NCBI RefSeq assembly: GCF_943914805.1
Contig: NZ_CALUDM010000002.1
Location: 5,833-69,832, forward strand
DNA from: an uncultured Acinetobacter sp.
GTDB lineage: Bacteria; Pseudomonadota; Gammaproteobacteria; Pseudomonadales; Moraxellaceae
Length of the DNA stretch: 64,000 bases
Direction: 5' to 3'
Both the position numbers and the translations under genes were made by a program. Positions 53,514 to 61,153 of the stretch are shown piece after piece. Position 1 is the stretch's first letter. The number at the start of each line of letters is the position of its first letter. The notes beneath the pieces are model-generated. The model worked only from the letters and a program-made list of their open reading frames with translations. It did no database searches and was not told where the DNA came from.

Positions 53514-54665
53514 GTGTCCGTGTCTATATCCGTTAATTCGTCTGTAAAATCAAAACTATTTGAGCAAATTCAGTTTGGGACACTTTCCCTTGTGAATAAA
53601 ATCGTTATTGCACCGATGTGTCAATACTCTGCAACTGATCAAGGTGAAGTCACGTACTGGCATGAACAGCAGTGGGGCAGTTATGCACTATCAGGTGCAG
53701 GCTTATGTATTGTTGAAGCAACAGCGGTGCAGGCTCAAGGGCGAATTAGTTATGCCGATCTTGGACTTTGGAATGATACTCAACGTGACCAGCTTAAAGC
53801 TTTAATCAACAAGGTTAAAACGATTTCACCAATGCCTTTTGCAATTCAGCTTGCACATGCAGGACGTAAAGCATCTACAGAAAAACCGTGGTTGGTTAAA
53901 AGCGGTAAAGGTCAAATAGCTCCTGAGCATGAACATGGTTGGCAAACAGTTTCAGCAAGCAATATTGCATTTAGTCAGAATGATGTTTTACCGCATGAAT
54001 TAAGCATTGCTGAAATTAAGCAAATACAGCAAGACTTTGCCGCGGCAGCAATTCGTGCAGTAGAGGCAGGTTTTTCATTAATTGAAATTCATGCGGCGCA
54101 CGGCTATTTGTTACATCAATTTATGTCGCCACTGTCGAATCATCGTCAGGATGAATACGGTGGTAGTTTTGCAAATCGTATTCGTTTTACTTTAGAAGTG
54201 GTTCAAGCCATCCAGCAAGCCGTACCACAAGGCTTTCCAGTTGGAATTCGTATTTCAGCAACAGACTGGATGGAGGCTGAAAATAGTTGGAATATTGCTT
54301 CGAGTATTGAACTTTCTAAAGCATTGGAACAGCTTGGTGTGGCATATATTCATGTGTCTTCAGCTGGATTACATGAAAAGCAAAATATTAAAATTGGTGC
54401 GAATTACCAAGTTCCATTTGCACATGCAATTAAGGCACAAGTCAATGTTCCTGTGATTGCAGTCGGTTTAATTACCGAAGCTGAGCAAGCAGAGCAGATT
54501 CTACAAAATGGTGAAGCTGATGCCATTGGATTAGCACGTGCCATGCTCTATGATCCTCGTTGGCCTTGGCATGCAGCGGCAAAGTTAGGTGAAAAAATAG
54601 AGATTGCGCCACAATATTTACGTTGCCAACCACACGGTGTTAAAGATTTATTTTCAGCGTTCTAA
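53514..54665 (+). CDS. NADH:flavin oxidoreductase, Old Yellow Enzyme family (YqjM-like)
   Basis: A 383-residue FMN ene-reductase that reduces the C=C bond of unsaturated carbonyls with NAD(P)H. Recognised: FEQIQFGTLSLVNKIVIAPMCQYSA, HAGRKAS (with FMN binding), EIHAAHGYLLHQFMSPLSNHRQDEYGGSF and the C-terminal GEADAIGLARAMLYDPRWPWHAA. Starts at a GTG at 53514 just after GAGGT. Probably the third gene of a plus-strand group with oprB and the TonB receptor. Confidence 0.92.
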   Translation: MSVSISVNSSVKSKLFEQIQFGTLSLVNKIVIAPMCQYSATDQGEVTYWHEQQWGSYALSGAGLCIVEATAVQAQGRISYADLGLWNDTQRDQLKALINKVKTISPMPFAIQLAHAGRKASTEKPWLVKSGKGQIAPEHEHGWQTVSASNIAFSQNDVLPHELSIAEIKQIQQDFAAAAIRAVEAGFSLIEIHAAHGYLLHQFMSPLSNHRQDEYGGSFANRIRFTLEVVQAIQQAVPQGFPVGIRISATDWMEAENSWNIASSIELSKALEQLGVAYIHVSSAGLHEKQNIKIGANYQVPFAHAIKAQVNVPVIAVGLITEAEQAEQILQNGEADAIGLARAMLYDPRWPWHAAAKLGEKIEIAPQYLRCQPHGVKDLFSAF

Positions 54666-54720
54666 GGCGCATTATTCACCAATCAAGATTTGCTTAAAAT
54701 ATATAAGTATTTAAATATTT

Positions 54721-54748
54721 GAAAGATATGTCTGAGGATATATCTTTC
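54721..54748 (+). terminator. Terminator-like hairpin after the OYE gene
   Basis: GAAAGATAT (54721-54729) and ATATCTTTC (54740-54748) form a perfect 9 bp stem with a T/C-rich tail. It may reduce read-through to the transporter gene. Confidence 0.6.
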
Positions 54749-54777
54749 TTCGTATTTTCAGGAAAGGGCACAGTTGA

Positions 54778-55701
54778 ATGATTTTTTCGGTAATATTTCC
54801 TGTGTTTTTCCTGCTGTTTCTAGGTTTTCTTTCGGTTCGAATTCAACTCATTACCAAAGAGCAAATTACTGCGCTCAGTGCTTTTGTAATTAAAATTGCT
54901 TTACCTGCATTGTTATTACACGCTTTAGCCTCTAAAAATCTGCATGAAATTTGGTATCCATCCTATTTCTTTGTTTATGCTGGCGTTACAGCATTGTTAT
55001 TTACGCTGTCATTTATCATTGGACTCAAAGTATTTTCTAACACCTTCACCCATGCTTCAATATTGTCACATGGTGCGTCCATGTCGAATACAGGGCTACT
55101 AGGTGCAGCAATATTGACTTTGCTTATGGGTAATGAAGCAATGATTTATATTTCTTTAGTGGTGATTATTGAGAGTGTATTTTTAGTACCTATAGTTTTG
55201 GTTTTTGCCGAGATCGGACGGCAGAATCAACCAAATTTTACTGAAATATTAAAAAGTACCCTTTTAACTTTATTTAAAAATCCCTTGTTTTTGTCTGTGG
55301 CTATTGGGATGAGTTGCGCTATTTTACAACTACAGATTCCACAACACCTAGACCAAGTTTTTGTCATGCTTGGGCAGACAGCAGCGCCTTTGGCATTGTT
55401 TATCATTGGTGCTGGAATGGTTGGATTGACAATCAAGTCTGTCAATACACAGACCTTGTATTTGGTCTTTTCTAAAAATATCTGTATGCCGATACTGGTG
55501 TATTTAGGGCTAAGCTATTTCACTGATTTAGATCAAAAAATGATTTATGCAGGGACATTAATCGCTGCATTACCCATGCCATCTATATTTGGTATCTTTG
55601 GTCAAATCTATGGTTTAAATGAAAAAGCGCTTACGCCGTTGATGATCAGCACGGTTTTAAGTTTTATTGTTGTTAGTATTTTGATTGGTATTTGGTGGTA
55701 A
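54778..55701 (+). CDS. AEC-family (auxin-efflux-carrier-like) transporter
   Basis: A 307-residue membrane protein with ten hydrophobic segments in two similar halves. Start MIFSVIFPVFFLLFLGFLSVRIQLI, the conserved FVIKIALPALLLHALA and SMSNTGLLGAAILTLLMGNEAM, and GQTAAPLALFIIGAGMVGL are typical of the AEC family, which exports or imports organic acids or auxin-like compounds in bacteria. Direction and substrate unknown. Last gene of the plus-strand group from oprB; ends near a MITE-like element. Confidence 0.88.
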   Translation: MIFSVIFPVFFLLFLGFLSVRIQLITKEQITALSAFVIKIALPALLLHALASKNLHEIWYPSYFFVYAGVTALLFTLSFIIGLKVFSNTFTHASILSHGASMSNTGLLGAAILTLLMGNEAMIYISLVVIIESVFLVPIVLVFAEIGRQNQPNFTEILKSTLLTLFKNPLFLSVAIGMSCAILQLQIPQHLDQVFVMLGQTAAPLALFIIGAGMVGLTIKSVNTQTLYLVFSKNICMPILVYLGLSYFTDLDQKMIYAGTLIAALPMPSIFGIFGQIYGLNEKALTPLMISTVLSFIVVSILIGIWW

Positions 55702-55705
55702 AAAA

Positions 55706-55723
55706 TACTCTCCGTAGAGAGTA
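55706..55723 (+). terminator. Hairpin that appears to be the left part of a split terminator
   Basis: TACTCTC-CGTA-GAGAGTA, a perfect 7 bp stem. The same stem half with a T-run occurs again at 55841-55860, after the MITE-like element. The 14 bases CTCCGTAGAGAGTA are identical in the two places. Confidence 0.6.
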
Positions 55724-55840
55724 ATATTGATCAGTTAAGCGTAATTTAGTGATTACTCATTTAAGAATCTCCCCTAACCCCTCTTTAAAAAAGAGGGGAA
55801 CTATTGAGAATCTAAAATAATTTTTAACTGACTGGCATTA
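55722..55840. mobile_element. MITE-like element inserted in a terminator
   Basis: About 119 bases. The left end TAATATTGATCAGTTAA (55722-55738) and the inverted right end (55824-55840) match at 12 of 17 bases, including TAAT and TCAGTTAA. Inside lies the REP-like stem CCCCTCTT-TAAAA-AAGAGGGG (55778-55798). The flanks carry a 14-base direct repeat, as expected for a duplicated target site. No transposase gene. Boundaries are approximate. Confidence 0.6.
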
Positions 55841-55860
55841 CTCCGTAGAGAGTATTTTTT
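55841..55860 (+). repeat. Right copy of the 14-base direct repeat with T-tract
   Basis: CTCCGTAGAGAGTA at 55841-55854 repeats 55710-55723 and is followed by six Ts (55855-55860). Joined to the left part it would restore a standard terminator for the AEC gene. Confidence 0.65.
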
Positions 55861-55882
55861 CGTAGTATGTATTTAAAAAAGC

Positions 55883-56698
55883 TTATTTTTTAGGTGCAGC
55901 AGCTGGCGCAGGTGCTTTCGCTTTGTCTGCAATGAGCTTGTTCACTACTTCCAAAGATTCTTTCGCTCTAGGAACATTTTGTTTTGCTAATTCGCCAAAA
56001 ATTTTCTGAGCTTCTGGTAGGTTCTGATTGATCAGATTGCCATTGGTCATCATATTTGCAACGGCCATCAGCGCAGGGATATAGCCTTTTTGCGCTAAGT
56101 CTTGAATCGCTTTTAAGCCTTGATTTACTGTGACAGCATTTTTAGTCTTTAGACCATCAGTGATGTCATAAAGTGCTTTGGCATGAATAGCAGGTGGAAA
56201 ACCTTTCTTCAATAGTGGGTCAAGTTTTTGTACTGCTAACTTGTCAGATGCAGGTTTGCCTTCTGAAAATAATAAAACAGCCAATTCTACAGTCGCATCA
56301 TCAAAACCTTGAGTAGATGCTTTTTCTAAATATTCACGAACTTTTTTAGGATCTTTCGCTAAGCCCAGTTGTCCAGTTGCATAGCTTTGAGCCAAAACAT
56401 AACTCGCAACAGGATAACCTTTTGCCGATGAGTCCTGATAATATTTTAAAGCTTTCTTTTCGTCTTTTGCTGTGCCTTGACCTGTTTGAGTCAAGTAACC
56501 GATATTGTACATTGCTTGTGCATTACCAGTCTTCGCAAGTTTGTCTAACTCTTGGTAAGCAGCAGTATAGTTTTTAGCTTGGATCAGTTCCTGAGCTTTG
56601 GCAAATGCTGGATCTATATTACTTTTTGGCGCATCCGCTGCAAAAACAGTTGCACAAGTAGATAAGCTGAGTAGGGTGGCTAAGAGAATTTTTTTCAT
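55883..56698 (-). CDS. Sel1-like repeat periplasmic protein
   Basis: A 271-residue protein with a signal peptide (MKKILLATLLSLSTCATVFA). It has at least three Sel1-like repeats (for example AQAMYNIGYLTQTGQGTAKDEKKAL and KGYPVASYVLAQSYATGQLGLAKDP), which form alpha-alpha superhelices used for protein interactions. C-terminus is Ala/Pro/Lys-rich (APAPAAAPKK). No catalytic motif. Single gene, role unknown. Confidence 0.85.
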   Translation of the reverse strand: MKKILLATLLSLSTCATVFAADAPKSNIDPAFAKAQELIQAKNYTAAYQELDKLAKTGNAQAMYNIGYLTQTGQGTAKDEKKALKYYQDSSAKGYPVASYVLAQSYATGQLGLAKDPKKVREYLEKASTQGFDDATVELAVLLFSEGKPASDKLAVQKLDPLLKKGFPPAIHAKALYDITDGLKTKNAVTVNQGLKAIQDLAQKGYIPALMAVANMMTNGNLINQNLPEAQKIFGELAKQNVPRAKESLEVVNKLIADKAKAPAPAAAPKK

Positions 56699-56927
56699 TG
56701 TGAATGGATACCTTTTTTTAATCTCAACATCATTCCATTGGTGTGTTTAGAACACTGTTGAATCTGTGTTTAATCATAAATTGAAAATTGTAAATGTAAA
56801 TATATCAATTGTATAAGTTGATGTATTTCTGTCTAAATTGTTTATATAGAGAAATCATTAATAAATGCTTAAATACATCAGGACAGACCTAAATTTTAAA
56901 TCTGCCCGTAAAAAGATTTTAATACTT

Positions 56928-57635
56928 TTATTTCACAGCTTTTAATAATAACTCAATTTCACTTGCATCACGTGCGCCTGAAATACGACTACCATCTTTT
57001 AAGAAAAATGTCGGTGTACCATCAATTTCCAGTTTCTTGGCAAGTTGAATATTCTTTTCAATCGGTGTCTTACATGCTTTCACTTTTGCAGGTTGTTTTT
57101 TATCAACTGTATAGTCTTGCCAAGTTTGGTATTGATCTTTTGAACACCAAATTTGATCAGCTATAGTGGCTGCATTTGGATGTAGTCTAGTGATTGGGTA
57201 TAAAAATAAATAAATGGTGACGTTATCTATATTTTTAAGTTCTTTTTCAAGATGTTGGCAGTATGGGCAATCAGGATCACTAAATAAGTAAATCACACGT
57301 TCGCCATTTCCTTTGACATGTTTAATCGTTTGTTCTAAAGGTAAAGATTTAACATCGATACGGTTTAAAATCTGCTCACGCGCTTCGGTTAAATTCTGTT
57401 GTTGTTTTAAATCAATCAAATTACCGACAAAGAAATATTGTGCATCCTCATTCGTATATACAATACGCCCACCCATATAGACTTCATACATATCTTTAAC
57501 AGGTGTGCTATGTACTGATTTCACAGGAATTTCAGGGTATTTTGTCTTTAAATTTTGCTCAAGCTTTTGAATGTCAGCATGAGCTGTATTTAGTGTCATT
57601 AGGCTTAATGTTAGTATCGATAGCCAAGCTTTCAT
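56928..57635 (-). CDS. dsbC: DsbC-like thiol:disulfide interchange protein
   Basis: A 235-residue periplasmic disulfide isomerase. Signal peptide (MKAWLSILTLSLMTLNTAHA), N-terminal dimerisation domain (IPVKSVHSTPVKDMYEVYMGG), then the thioredoxin domain with active site DPDCPYCQ (C123, C126) and the cis-proline GTPTFF. A second Cys pair occurs (WCSKDQ and KACKTP). Should correct wrong disulfides in secreted proteins, using DsbD. Single gene. Confidence 0.9.
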   Translation of the reverse strand: MKAWLSILTLSLMTLNTAHADIQKLEQNLKTKYPEIPVKSVHSTPVKDMYEVYMGGRIVYTNEDAQYFFVGNLIDLKQQQNLTEAREQILNRIDVKSLPLEQTIKHVKGNGERVIYLFSDPDCPYCQHLEKELKNIDNVTIYLFLYPITRLHPNAATIADQIWCSKDQYQTWQDYTVDKKQPAKVKACKTPIEKNIQLAKKLEIDGTPTFFLKDGSRISGARDASEIELLLKAVK

Positions 57636-57755
57636 GGTTTAACTCAGTAAATCAGTAAAAAATCAGCTTATTTTGCTTCAAAGCATGATCGAAAATATAT
57701 TGAGATCATGTAATTATCATCCATATGAAATGGTTTAATGCTTAATGAGCACATG

Positions 57756-58076
57756 TTAATCCAAATAAGGTTGCATGACCTGTTTTAATATTTCAATTAA
57801 TTCTTCATCCATGTATGGGTAATCATCTGGAATATCCAAAACAATCACTTTTTTGTGTTGTAACTGGTTTGGAAATTTCTCTTTGATATTTTGTTTATGC
57901 TTTTGTTCCATGACAAAAATGTAGTCTGCCCAAGCGATGTCTTTGGCTGAAATAGTATGTTTAGCATGCTTACTGGTTCCAGCAGAACGAGTTGAAATAC
58001 CATAACCTACGGCAAAAATTCGTTCAGCAGAGGGACTGCGCCATTGGTTGCGACTGCAAATAAAAAGGGCGTTCAC
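57756..58076 (-). CDS. Small low-molecular-weight protein tyrosine phosphatase-like protein
   Basis: A 106-residue protein. The P-loop CSRNQWRS at residues 7-14 keeps the nucleophile Cys7 and Arg13 of C-x5-R-S. SAGTS and the later DIPDDYPYMD, in place of the usual general-acid DP, are like the short LMW-PTP branch annotated in Gammaproteobacteria. Lacks the tail of typical PTPs (about 150 residues). Starts at GTG 58076. Activity is likely but unproven. Confidence 0.8.
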   Translation of the reverse strand: MNALFICSRNQWRSPSAERIFAVGYGISTRSAGTSKHAKHTISAKDIAWADYIFVMEQKHKQNIKEKFPNQLQHKKVIVLDIPDDYPYMDEELIEILKQVMQPYLD

Positions 58077-58230
58077 GTTGAGATTTTCCTATTTAGATTT
58101 TTTAGGGAATTTTACTAATCCTAAATAAAACAACAGATTTTCAAAGTTTACTCAAAAATGATGAAAAGAGATTTGCTTTTCGCTCAGCTTTTGGTTAAAT
58201 CTGCCCTTAAATGAAATTGTGAGAAGACCG

Positions 58231-58476
58231 ATGTTTATTAAAGGCATTAGACGTAATTATGACAAAATTAGTCAAGATGACAGTATTGCCGATGAAGATA
58301 AAATTGATGCTTTATTGATGAAACTTGGTGCTGAATTTTTAGTCAGCAAAGATGACCGTGTTTATATTTTTGAAAAAGACGGGCAAACTGCAAAATTTGA
58401 TGCGAAACATGCACGTGCATTTCATTTTAAAGATTATCTTTGTAAAGATATGAATAAATTATTTCATGGGTTTTGA
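58231..58476 (+). CDS. Small conserved-looking protein, 81 aa
   Basis: MFIKGIRRNYDKISQDD at the N-terminus, acidic and helical with DEDKIDALLMKLGAEFLVSKDDRVYIFEKDGQTAKFDAKHARAF; a small soluble protein. No family known to me. ATG 58231 is preferred over the in-frame GTG at 58219 because GAGAAG lies just upstream. Real-gene status rests on good coding pattern and start site. Confidence 0.55.
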   Translation: MFIKGIRRNYDKISQDDSIADEDKIDALLMKLGAEFLVSKDDRVYIFEKDGQTAKFDAKHARAFHFKDYLCKDMNKLFHGF

Positions 58477-58842
58477 TGTTTAATATGCATTGAAAATGAG
58501 TGAACTGTTCAATAGCGCTGTAAAATAGTTTAATTACTTGGATAAGCTTTTTATCCAAGTATTGGTAATTGTTAGAGATTTCTAAAGCAGTAAATTTTTA
58601 TGTCGTAATGGTTTATTCTTTTTTGATGTTTTCTATATATCCATAGAACGAGAGTGCATGCTATCACCCACTGCAAAGATACTTTCCGTGTTTGGGCTAA
58701 AAGATAATATAAAATAATAATTTGTATATGAAGAGTCTATGTGTTTGTTACCAAAAGCATTTGACTATGTACCCATAATTCTAGTTATATCCTATAAAAA
58801 ACAAGGTTACTTTTCAGAAGATTAATCGAGACCTATCAAAAT
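58477..58842. other. Intergenic region before the sugar dehydrogenase gene
   Basis: 366 bases with no convincing gene. A hairpin lies at 58535-58561 (TACTTGGATAA and TTATCCAAGTA around GCTTT) without a clear T-tract. The rest is AT-rich. Confidence 0.5.
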
Positions 58843-60027
58843 ATGAAGAAAATATTGTCAATCTTATTTCTAAGTTTATTTTGTTCAATGACAATTTTAG
58901 CTCAACAGCCAAAACTTGTTCCTCATCAAATCAACTTGAAAAACGGAAAGCGTTTTTCTTTAAATCTTCCAGAAAATTACGAAATAATTCCTGCGGCTGA
59001 GGGCTTAAAACGAGTTCGTTTTTTTTCCAAAGCTCCTGATGGGAGAATATTTGTAACGGACATGCATGATTTGACCGACAATAAAAAAGGCATCGTTTAT
59101 ATTTTGGATGAATGGAATGCTGAAACAGGTCAATTTGGCAAAATTATTCCTTATATGACGGGTTTGAAGAACCCAAATTCAGTCCAATTTTATACGGATT
59201 CTTCTGGACAAGATTGGTTGTATCTAGCTGAAACTCATCAGTTAACGCGACAAAAATTTACTAAAGGTGAAGTTAAACCAACGGATAAAGCCGAAGTTTT
59301 AGCGACTTTTCCTGATTATGGGTTAAGTTATAAATATGGTGGCTGGCATCTAACACGAACCATTGCAGTGGGTGGGAATGGAAAAATTTATGTTTCAGTA
59401 GGCTCAAGTTGCAATGCTTGTGTTGAGAAAGAAAAAGTTCGAGCAACAGTTTTAGAAATGAATCCCGACGGTTCGGAACAAAAGATTTATGCCTCAGGTT
59501 TACGCAATGCAGTCGGTTTGAAATGGGTGGGTAAGTTTTTATTTGCCACCAATCAAGGCGCAGACCATTTGGGTAAAAATAAACCTGACGAAACTTTTTA
59601 TGCACTCAAACGTGATGCCGATTATGGTTGGGCTTCATGCTATTCGTCGAATGGTAAGATTTTTGCGGATCCAAAATTTAAACGTCCAACAGGATGTAAA
59701 AATGTTCCATCTCCTTATGCCTATTTCCCATCGCATTCGTCTGCACTAGGATTTGACTATTTTGATGATCCAAATACGGATGAAACCATTAAAAATTCTT
59801 TTTTAGTTGCTTTACATGGTTCTACGGATGCCACGATTGGTCATGGTTATAAAATTGTGATTATGCGTAAAGGGAAAAAACTTGAAACCTTTATGGATGG
59901 TTTTTTAGTGGGGAATAAGGTGAATGGTCGACCTGCGGATATTTACTGTATTGATGCAAATTCTTTTTATTTTTCAGATGATAAGGGTGGTGTGGTTTAT
60001 TTTGTGAGGAAGAAAGAGTCTTTTTAA
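58843..60027 (+). CDS. PQQ-dependent sugar (sorbosone/glucose-type) dehydrogenase
   Basis: A 394-residue exported beta-propeller quinoprotein that oxidises aldoses or sorbosone using PQQ. Signal peptide (MKKILSILFLSLFCSMTILAQ). Signature GGWHLTRTIAVGGNGKIYVSVGSSCNAC holds the catalytic His and a Cys pair, followed by GLRNAVGLKWVGKFLFATNQGAD and NEW-type turns. Substrate unknown. Single gene, low G+C, long unstructured upstream gap. PQQ genes are not in the window. Confidence 0.85.
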   Translation: MKKILSILFLSLFCSMTILAQQPKLVPHQINLKNGKRFSLNLPENYEIIPAAEGLKRVRFFSKAPDGRIFVTDMHDLTDNKKGIVYILDEWNAETGQFGKIIPYMTGLKNPNSVQFYTDSSGQDWLYLAETHQLTRQKFTKGEVKPTDKAEVLATFPDYGLSYKYGGWHLTRTIAVGGNGKIYVSVGSSCNACVEKEKVRATVLEMNPDGSEQKIYASGLRNAVGLKWVGKFLFATNQGADHLGKNKPDETFYALKRDADYGWASCYSSNGKIFADPKFKRPTGCKNVPSPYAYFPSHSSALGFDYFDDPNTDETIKNSFLVALHGSTDATIGHGYKIVIMRKGKKLETFMDGFLVGNKVNGRPADIYCIDANSFYFSDDKGGVVYFVRKKESF

Positions 60028-60124
60028 TTTTTTAGCTTTTCTAAAGGTTTAGGGAAAAGAATTTGGATGAAGTGGTCGTAGTGCAAATAATGCTAATATC
60101 ATTGGATTTATCATAATTTATTCA

Positions 60125-60162
60125 TTAAAAAACCTCCAAAACTAAGAATAAGTTTTAGAGGC
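60125..60162 (-). terminator. Terminator after ygfZ
   Basis: CCTCCAAAACT (60133-60143) pairs with AGTTTTAGAGG (60151-60161) with one mismatch; on the minus strand Ts follow. The ygfZ stop is at 60195. Confidence 0.75.
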
Positions 60163-60194
60163 TAATTTATCACAACATTTTAAAAAATATAAAG

Positions 60195-60917
60195 TTATTG
60201 CGGTCTCGCTACATCACCATTTAAGCCTTCAGGTAAGTCTAAAATATCTAAACTTAATTCTGCCAAAGCAGCAGGTTTTGCAACCACTAAAGCTTTATAA
60301 GTATCATCCAATTCGACGCTGTTAACGATCTGCGTATTATCATTCAACAAAGTCGCTGGAGCAGGGGCATGACCACCACCTAAAACCAAATGTAACCAGC
60401 TTTTCGGCTTCGCCTTAAACCATAAACGGGCAATAATTTCCTGACCCAAATAACAGCCCTTGTCATAATGCACGCCATTCCGTTGATGTAAACGTAATTC
60501 CTGTGGCTGAAATAAATGTTCAGTTACAGCTGAAATCCACGCTTGACCTGCATCAATTGCTTTTAGTTGCCATGCATTCACATAAGTTTCAGTCGTTGAA
60601 AAGTCAGTCGTTGCACCATTCAGAGTTGGGAAGACTTGACCTGTTTCTTCAAGCTTCATTTTTGAAAATGCACCAAACTTTTTAATGTGTTTGGCAAACT
60701 CTTCAGCTTGGTCTTGTGTGGTCACAATTTCAAAATGTTCAGGATTCAGTTTTTTTAACCAAAGTCCAAAATGGATACGGCCTTTTAAATCACAAATTGC
60801 AGTGTATTGAGAAACATTTTCAGCCAAAGCTTCAACGTTTACAGTCACTTGCCCTTGCAGAAATTTGAGTGCATCTACACCGATTAACGTGAAAGAGGAG
60901 AAAGCTAAATCGCTCAT
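60195..60917 (-). CDS. ygfZ: Folate-binding Fe-S repair protein YgfZ (GcvT-like)
   Basis: A 240-residue protein of the GcvT/YgfZ fold that supports iron-sulfur enzymes such as MiaB under oxidative stress. The key motif K-G-C-Y-x-G-Q-E is seen as DKGCYLGQEIIARLWFK with Cys155. N-terminal GVDALKFLQGQVTVNV is typical. Short form: the C-terminal domain is trimmed relative to E. coli YgfZ (about 326 residues). Divergent from acnD. Confidence 0.88.
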   Translation of the reverse strand: MSDLAFSSFTLIGVDALKFLQGQVTVNVEALAENVSQYTAICDLKGRIHFGLWLKKLNPEHFEIVTTQDQAEEFAKHIKKFGAFSKMKLEETGQVFPTLNGATTDFSTTETYVNAWQLKAIDAGQAWISAVTEHLFQPQELRLHQRNGVHYDKGCYLGQEIIARLWFKAKPKSWLHLVLGGGHAPAPATLLNDNTQIVNSVELDDTYKALVVAKPAALAELSLDILDLPEGLNGDVARPQ

Positions 60918-61153
60918 GAAATGCTCGCTTGTCTTAAATCTAATACTAAAGAATGGTTCTTATTGTCCGCTATTTTTCAAAAAAGAGAAGTTTTAGTGCA
61001 AATATTTTAATGTAATTGTTACTAAATGTTTCTAAAACCCCTGTTTTTATATGTAAATACATGAAATATAAACGATTTGGGAAATGGGTTTTCGACAGTG
61101 TACTATTCAAGCCATTAGACACGCAGTACAAAATGATGCAAGAGGCACACCCG

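Noticed and set aside
61016..61153. An N-terminal extension of AcnD
   Set aside because: AcnD proteins begin at MNN-YRKP, which has its own ribosome site at 61154. The upstream residues do not resemble the family.
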